From: Siphonodentalium dalli
Taxonomy: Eukaryota; Mollusca; Scaphopoda; Gadilida; Siphonodentaliidae
Assembly: GCA_032622095.1 (NCBI GenBank)
Contig: CP136064.1
Span: 47,445,573 to 47,509,572 of the forward strand
DNA: 64,000 nucleotides
Reading direction: 5' to 3'
Shown: piece after piece, positions 58,776 through 64,000 of the stretch
Numbering within the stretch: the first letter of the stretch is position 1
Layout of the letters: every line of letters starts with the position of its first letter
The notes under the pieces: model-generated
Seen by the model: the letters and a program-made list of their open reading frames with translations, nothing else
Database searches by the model: none
What the model was told of the DNA's origin: nothing
Program-made: the position numbers and the translations under genes

Positions 58776-61700
58776 TGGACTGAAAAGTTAAGCTATTTTC
58801 TGCGAATTTGTTTTTCTCGATACGTTAGCTTATGTCCAGGTAAGGTATTCGATATTCAAAACGCATGAGGCTGACTTATGGGAGTGACTGCCTTCACGGG
58901 AATCTCGAATGAATATCGAAGTGAAATAAATTTTCAGCTAAAAAAAAGAAAGAAAATTTGTGAGTTGGAGACTGGAGAGCACGAATTAGGTCTATAGAAG
59001 TATCCTGGTGCAATAAATTTTTCTGCGAATTATTTTTTTTCGATATGTTAGCCGAAATTTTCAGTCCAGCTATGGTATTCGCAACATATCAATGCGGAAA
59101 TACGCACATCGACCTATAATGTGAATTAGGTACATAATGTGATTATTTGATTCCGAAGTAAGCAGATAATGGAGTCATATCCGTTATTTCGTTTTATGGC
59201 GCGGGTCATAGTGAAAAAACAGTTAAATAGCGTATATTATACACCTGAAAAGTCATGAGTTGGCTTATTTGTGTCATATTCCTCACATAGTCTGCTTAGA
59301 ATCGCCTCATATTGAGTCGATAATGTTACTAAAGTACTTTCATTTTCAGCACACTATCTACTCAAATTGAGGCGATTCTAAGCAGATTATCTACTTAATA
59401 AAGTTCTATTATTAGCAGATATTGTGCTTGTTTTCGGGAGAACAGGCTGGAAAAAACAGTTAAAGAGCGTATATATAAACCTGAAAAGTCGTGAGTTGGC
59501 TTATTTGTGTCATAGTCCGCACATAATCTGCTTAGAATCGCCTCATTATGAGTCGATAATATGACTAAAGCACTTTTCATTTTCAGCATATTGTCTACTC
59601 AAAATGAAGCGATTCTAAGCAGATTATCTTCCTAATAAAGTTCTATTATTAGCAGATAATGTGCTTGTTTTCGGGAGAACAGGCTGGTATTCCATATTCA
59701 AAACTTATGACGCTGACCATGTCTGGACTTGTAGATTGGCATGTGCAGTTCTCATATGGGAGTGACTATAGCTATAAAATTGCAACTCAATTAGCCCGTC
59801 AATACAGCCTGCGCCCTCTCGTGCATAAAATGAAAATTTATTTTTTTGAAATTTTCTGTTCCGAATATCGAATATCGATCGTCGAACTAACTTCACGCGA
59901 ATCTCGAATGTATATCTGAATATCGAATGAATATCGAATGTGAAATAAAATTTCAGCTAAAAAAAAATAAGAAGAAAATTTGTGAGTTGGAGAGCACGAA
60001 TTAGGTCTATAGAAGTATCCTGGTGCAATCAATTTTTCTGCGAATTATTTTTTTTCGATATGTTAGCCGAAATTTTCAGTCCAGCTATGGTATTCGCAAC
60101 ATATCAATGCGGAAATACGCACATCGACCTATAATGTGAATTAGGTACATAATAACGTTTTATGGAGCGGGTCATAGTGAAAAAACAGTTAAATAGCGTA
60201 TATTATACACCTGAAAAGTCATGAGTTGGCTTATTTGTGAACATATTCCGCACATAGTCTGCTTAGAATCGCCTCATATTGAGTCGATAATGTTACTAAA
60301 GTACTTTCATTTTCAGCACATTATCTACTCAAATTGAGGCGATTCTAAGCAGATTATCTACCTAATAAAGTTCTATTATTAGCAGATATTGTGCTTGTTT
60401 TTGGGAGAACAGGCTGGAAAAAAACAGTTAAAGAGCGTATATATAAACCTGAAAAGTCGTGAGTTGGCTTATTTGTGTCATAGTCCGCACATAATCTGCT
60501 TAGAATCGCCTCATTATGAGTCGATAATATGACTAAAGCACTTTTCATTTTCAGCATATTGTCTACTCAAAATGAAGCGATTCTAAGCAGATTATCTTCC
60601 TAATAAAGTTCTATTATTAGCAGATAATGTGCTTGTTTTCGGGAGAACAGGCTGGTATTCCATATTCAAAACTTATGACGCTGACCATGTCTGGACTTGT
60701 AGATTGGCATGTGCAGTTCTCATATGGGAGTGACTATAGCTATAAAATTGCAACTCAATTAGCCCGTCAATACAGCCTGCGCCCTCTCGTGCATAAAATG
60801 AAAATTTATTTTTTTGAAATTTTCTGTTCCGAATATCGAATATCGATCGTCGAACTAACTTCACGCGAATCTCGAATGTATATCTGAATATCGAATGAAT
60901 ATCGAATGTGAAATAAAATTTCAGCTAAAAAAAAATAAGAAGAAAATTTGTGAGTTGGAGAGCACGAATTAGGTCTATAGAAGTATCCTGGTGCAATCAA
61001 TTTTTCTGCGAATTATTTTTTTTCGATATGTTAGCCGAAATTTTCAGTCCAGCTATGGTATTCGCAACATATCAATGCGGAAATACGCACATCGACCTAT
61101 AATGTGAATTAGGTACATAATAACGTTTTATGGAGCGGGTCATAGTGAAAAAACAGTTAAATAGCGTATATTATACACCTGAAAAGTCATGAGTTGGCTT
61201 ATTTGTGAACATATTCCGCACATAGTCTGCTTAGAATCGCCTCATATTGAGTCGATAATGTTACTAAAGTACTTTCATTTTCAGCACATTATCTACTCAA
61301 ATTGAGGCGATTCTAAGCAGATTATCTACCTAATAAAGTTCTATTATTAGCAGATATTGTGCTTGTTTTTGGGAGAACAGGCTGGAAAAAAACAGTTAAA
61401 GAGCGTATATATAAACCTGAAAAGTCGTGAGTTGGCTTATTTGTGTCATAGTCCGCACATAATCTGCTTAGAATCGCCTCATTATGAGTCGATAATATGA
61501 CTAAAGCACTTTTCATTTTCAGCATATTGTCTACTCAAAATGAAGCGATTCTAAGCAGATTATCTTCCTAATAAAGTTCTATTATTAGCAGATAATGTGC
61601 TTGTTTTCGGGAGAACAGGCTGGTATTCCATATTCAAAACTTATGACGCTGACCATGTCTGGACTTGTAGATTGGCATGTGCAGTTCTCATATGGGAGTG

Positions 61701-64000
61701 ACTATAGCTATAAAATTGCAACTCAATTAGCCCGTCAATACAGCCTGCGCCCTCTCGTGCATAAAATGAAAATTTATTTTTTTGAAATTTTCTGTTCCGA
61801 ATATCGAATATCGATCGTCGAACTAACTTCACGCGAATCTCGAATGTATATCTGAATATCGAATGAATATCGAATGTGAAATAAAATTTCAGCTAAAAAA
61901 AAATAAGAAGAAAATTTGTGAGTTGGAGAGCACGAATTAGGTCTATAGAAGTATCCTGGTGCAATCAATTTTTCTGCGAATTATTTTTTTTCGATATGTT
62001 AGCCGAAATTTTCAGTCCAGCTATGGTATTCGCAACATATCAATGCGGAAATACGCACATCGACCTATAATGTGAATTAGGTACATAATAACGTTTTATG
62101 GAGCGGGTCATAGTGAAAAAACAGTTAAATAGCGTATATTATACACCTGAAAAGTCATGAGTTGGCTTATTTGTGAACATATTCCGCACATAGTCTGCTT
62201 AGAATCGCCTCATATTGAGTCGATAATGTTACTAAAGTACTTTCATTTTCAGCACATTATCTAATCAAATTGAGGCGATTCTAAGCAGATTATCTACCTA
62301 ATAAAGTTCTATTATTAGCAGATATTGTGCTTGTTTTTGGGAGAACAGGCTGGAAAAAAACAGTTAAAGAGCGTATATATAAACCTGAAAAGTCGTGAGT
62401 TGGCTTATTTGTGTCATAGTCCGCACATAATCTGCTTAGAATCGCCTCATTATGAGTCGATAATATGACTAAAGCACTTTTCATTTTCAGCATATTGTCT
62501 ACTCAAAATGAAGCGATTCTAAGCAGATTATCTTCCTAATAAAGTTCTATTATTAGCAGATAATGTGCTTGTTTTCGGGAGAACAGGCTGGTATTCCATA
62601 TTTAAAACTTATGACGCTGACCATGTCTGGACTTGTAGATTGGCATGTGCAGTTCTCATATGGGAGTGACTATAGCTATAAAATTGCAACTCAATTAGCC
62701 CGTCAATACAGCCTGCGCCCTCTCGTGCATAAAATGAAAATTTATTTTTTTTGAAATTTTCTGTTCCGAATATCGAATATCGATCGTCGAACTAACTTCA
62801 CGCGAATCTCGAATGTATATCTGAATATCGAATGAATATCGAATGTGAAATAAAATTTCAGCTAAAAAAAAATAAGAAGAAAATTTGTGAGTTGGAGAGC
62901 ACGAATTAGGTCTATAGAAGTAGCCTGGTGCAATCAATTTTTCTGCGAATTATTTTTTTTCGATATGTTAGCCGAAATTTTCAGTCCAGCTATGGTATTC
63001 GCAACATATCAATGCGGAAATACGCACATCGACCTATAATGTGAATTAGGTACATAATAACGTTTTATGGAGCGGGTCATAGTGAAAAAACAGTTAAATA
63101 GCGTATATTATACACCTGAAAAGTCATGAGTTGGCTTATTTGTGAACATATTCCGCACATAGTCTGCTTAGAATCGCCTCATATTGAGTCGATAATGTTA
63201 CTAAAGTACTTTCATTTTCAGCACATTATCTACTCAAATTGAGGCGATTCTAAGCAGATTATCTACCTAATAAAGTTCTATTATTAGCAGATATTGTGCT
63301 TGTTTTTGGGAGAACAGGCTGGAAAAAAACAGTTAAAGAGCGTATATATAAACCTGAAAAGTCGTGAGTTGGCTTATTTGTGTCATAGTCCGCACATAAT
63401 CTGCTTAGAATCGCCTCATTATGAGTCGATAATATGACTAAAGCACTTTTCATTTTCAGCATATTGTCTACTCAAAATGAAGCGATTCTAAGCAGATTAT
63501 CTTCCTAATAAAGTTCTATTATTAGCAGATAATGTGCTTGTTTTCGGGAGAACAGGCTGGTATTCCATATTCAAAACTTATGACGCTGACCATGTCTGGA
63601 CTTGTAGATTGGCATGTGCAGTTCTCATATGGGAGTGACTATAGCTATAAAATTGCAACTCAATTAGCCCGTCAATACAGCCTGCGCCCTCTCGTGCATA
63701 AAATGAAAATTTATTTTTTTGAAATTTTCTGTTCCGAATATCGAATATCGATCGTCGAACTAACTTCACGCGAATCTCGAATGTATATCTGAATATCGAA
63801 TGAATATCGAATGTGAAATAAAATTTCAGCTAAAAAAAAATAAGAAGAAAATTTGTGAGTTGGAGAGCACGAATTAGGTCTATAGAAGTATCCTGGTGCA
63901 ATCAATTTTTCTGCGAATTATTTTTTTTCGATATGTTAGCCGAAATTTTCAGTCCAGCTATGGTATTCGCAACATATCAATGCGGAAATACGCACATCGA
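58776..64000 (+). repeat. 968-bp tandem satellite array (continues past window)
   Basis: Using TGTTAGCCGA as phase mark, units start at 59,046, 60,061, 61,029, 61,997, 62,966 and 63,934: periods 1,015, 968, 968, 969, 968. The first has about 47 extra bp; the rest differ by only a handful of bases. Each monomer holds an internal ~237-bp direct duplication (for example 59,217 and 59,453), each half ending in a ~105-bp foldback with ATCTGCTTAGAATCGC arms. Short frames repeat with the monomer and are not genes. Confidence 0.95.

Noticed and set aside
59395-63905. Repeated 60-86-codon frames in the satellite
   Set aside because: Identical sets recur at the monomer period on both strands, overlap the foldbacks, and have no protein-like features.

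Overview
The window is AT-rich, intron-rich animal DNA. I infer a mollusc, most likely a bivalve. The reasons are a cilium-type gene with many small exons separated by kilobase introns, several families of short non-autonomous DNA transposons with TTAA or 8-bp target duplications, and recurrent repeats containing TTGTCCGTCCGTCC-type runs that I associate with bivalve genomes. The species assignment is inference. Nothing bacterial, no CRISPR array and no confident RNA gene was seen.

Two protein-coding loci are supported. (1) A plus-strand gene occupies about 2.3-31.4 kb. Fifteen exons with canonical AG/GT borders and consistent phases join into 1,644 nt, giving the C-terminal 547 residues plus stop of a DZIP1/DZIP1L-like protein, a coiled-coil regulator of the ciliary base. 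Its 5' exons, which in this family carry the N-terminal domain and C2H2 finger, lie upstream of the window. (2) A minus-strand gene has its terminal exon at 46,894-47,912. It encodes at least 338 acidic, His-rich residues with four ~40-residue repeats built on a FHGxLMHGD core plus one degenerate copy. I do not recognise the family, and its upstream exons were not found.

Most of the rest is repeat. TTAA-flanked MITEs dominate. Group A (~390-400 bp, 9 copies), B, C, D, F (~500-540 bp, 5 copies) and H (874 bp) are recognisable, and several abut one another by sharing a single TTAA. hAT-like non-autonomous elements with 8-bp duplications lie at 87-635, 3,435-4,735, 38,286-38,997 and 40,706-41,880. 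Foldback elements of group E bracket exons 10-11 of the DZIP1-like gene at about 20 bp on each side. Minisatellites and satellites include 71-bp (3.4-4.0 kb, inside a hAT element), ~170-bp (12.7-13.2 kb), 38-bp (13.55-14.13 kb), 14-bp (51.2-51.6 kb) and an inverted pair of arrays (53.5/54.5 kb). From about 58.8 kb to the window end runs a 968-bp satellite whose monomers are almost identical.

From left to right: 0-31.4 kb is the DZIP1-like gene with transposon-loaded introns; 31.4-46.6 kb is intergenic or 3'-flanking DNA with MITEs, hAT elements and GGGGGTATAC repeats; 46.6-47.9 kb is the His-repeat gene; 48-57 kb is its upstream flank or intron with group F elements and minisatellites; 57.8-64 kb is a foldback element and the 968-bp satellite. 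The two genes show no sign of working together.
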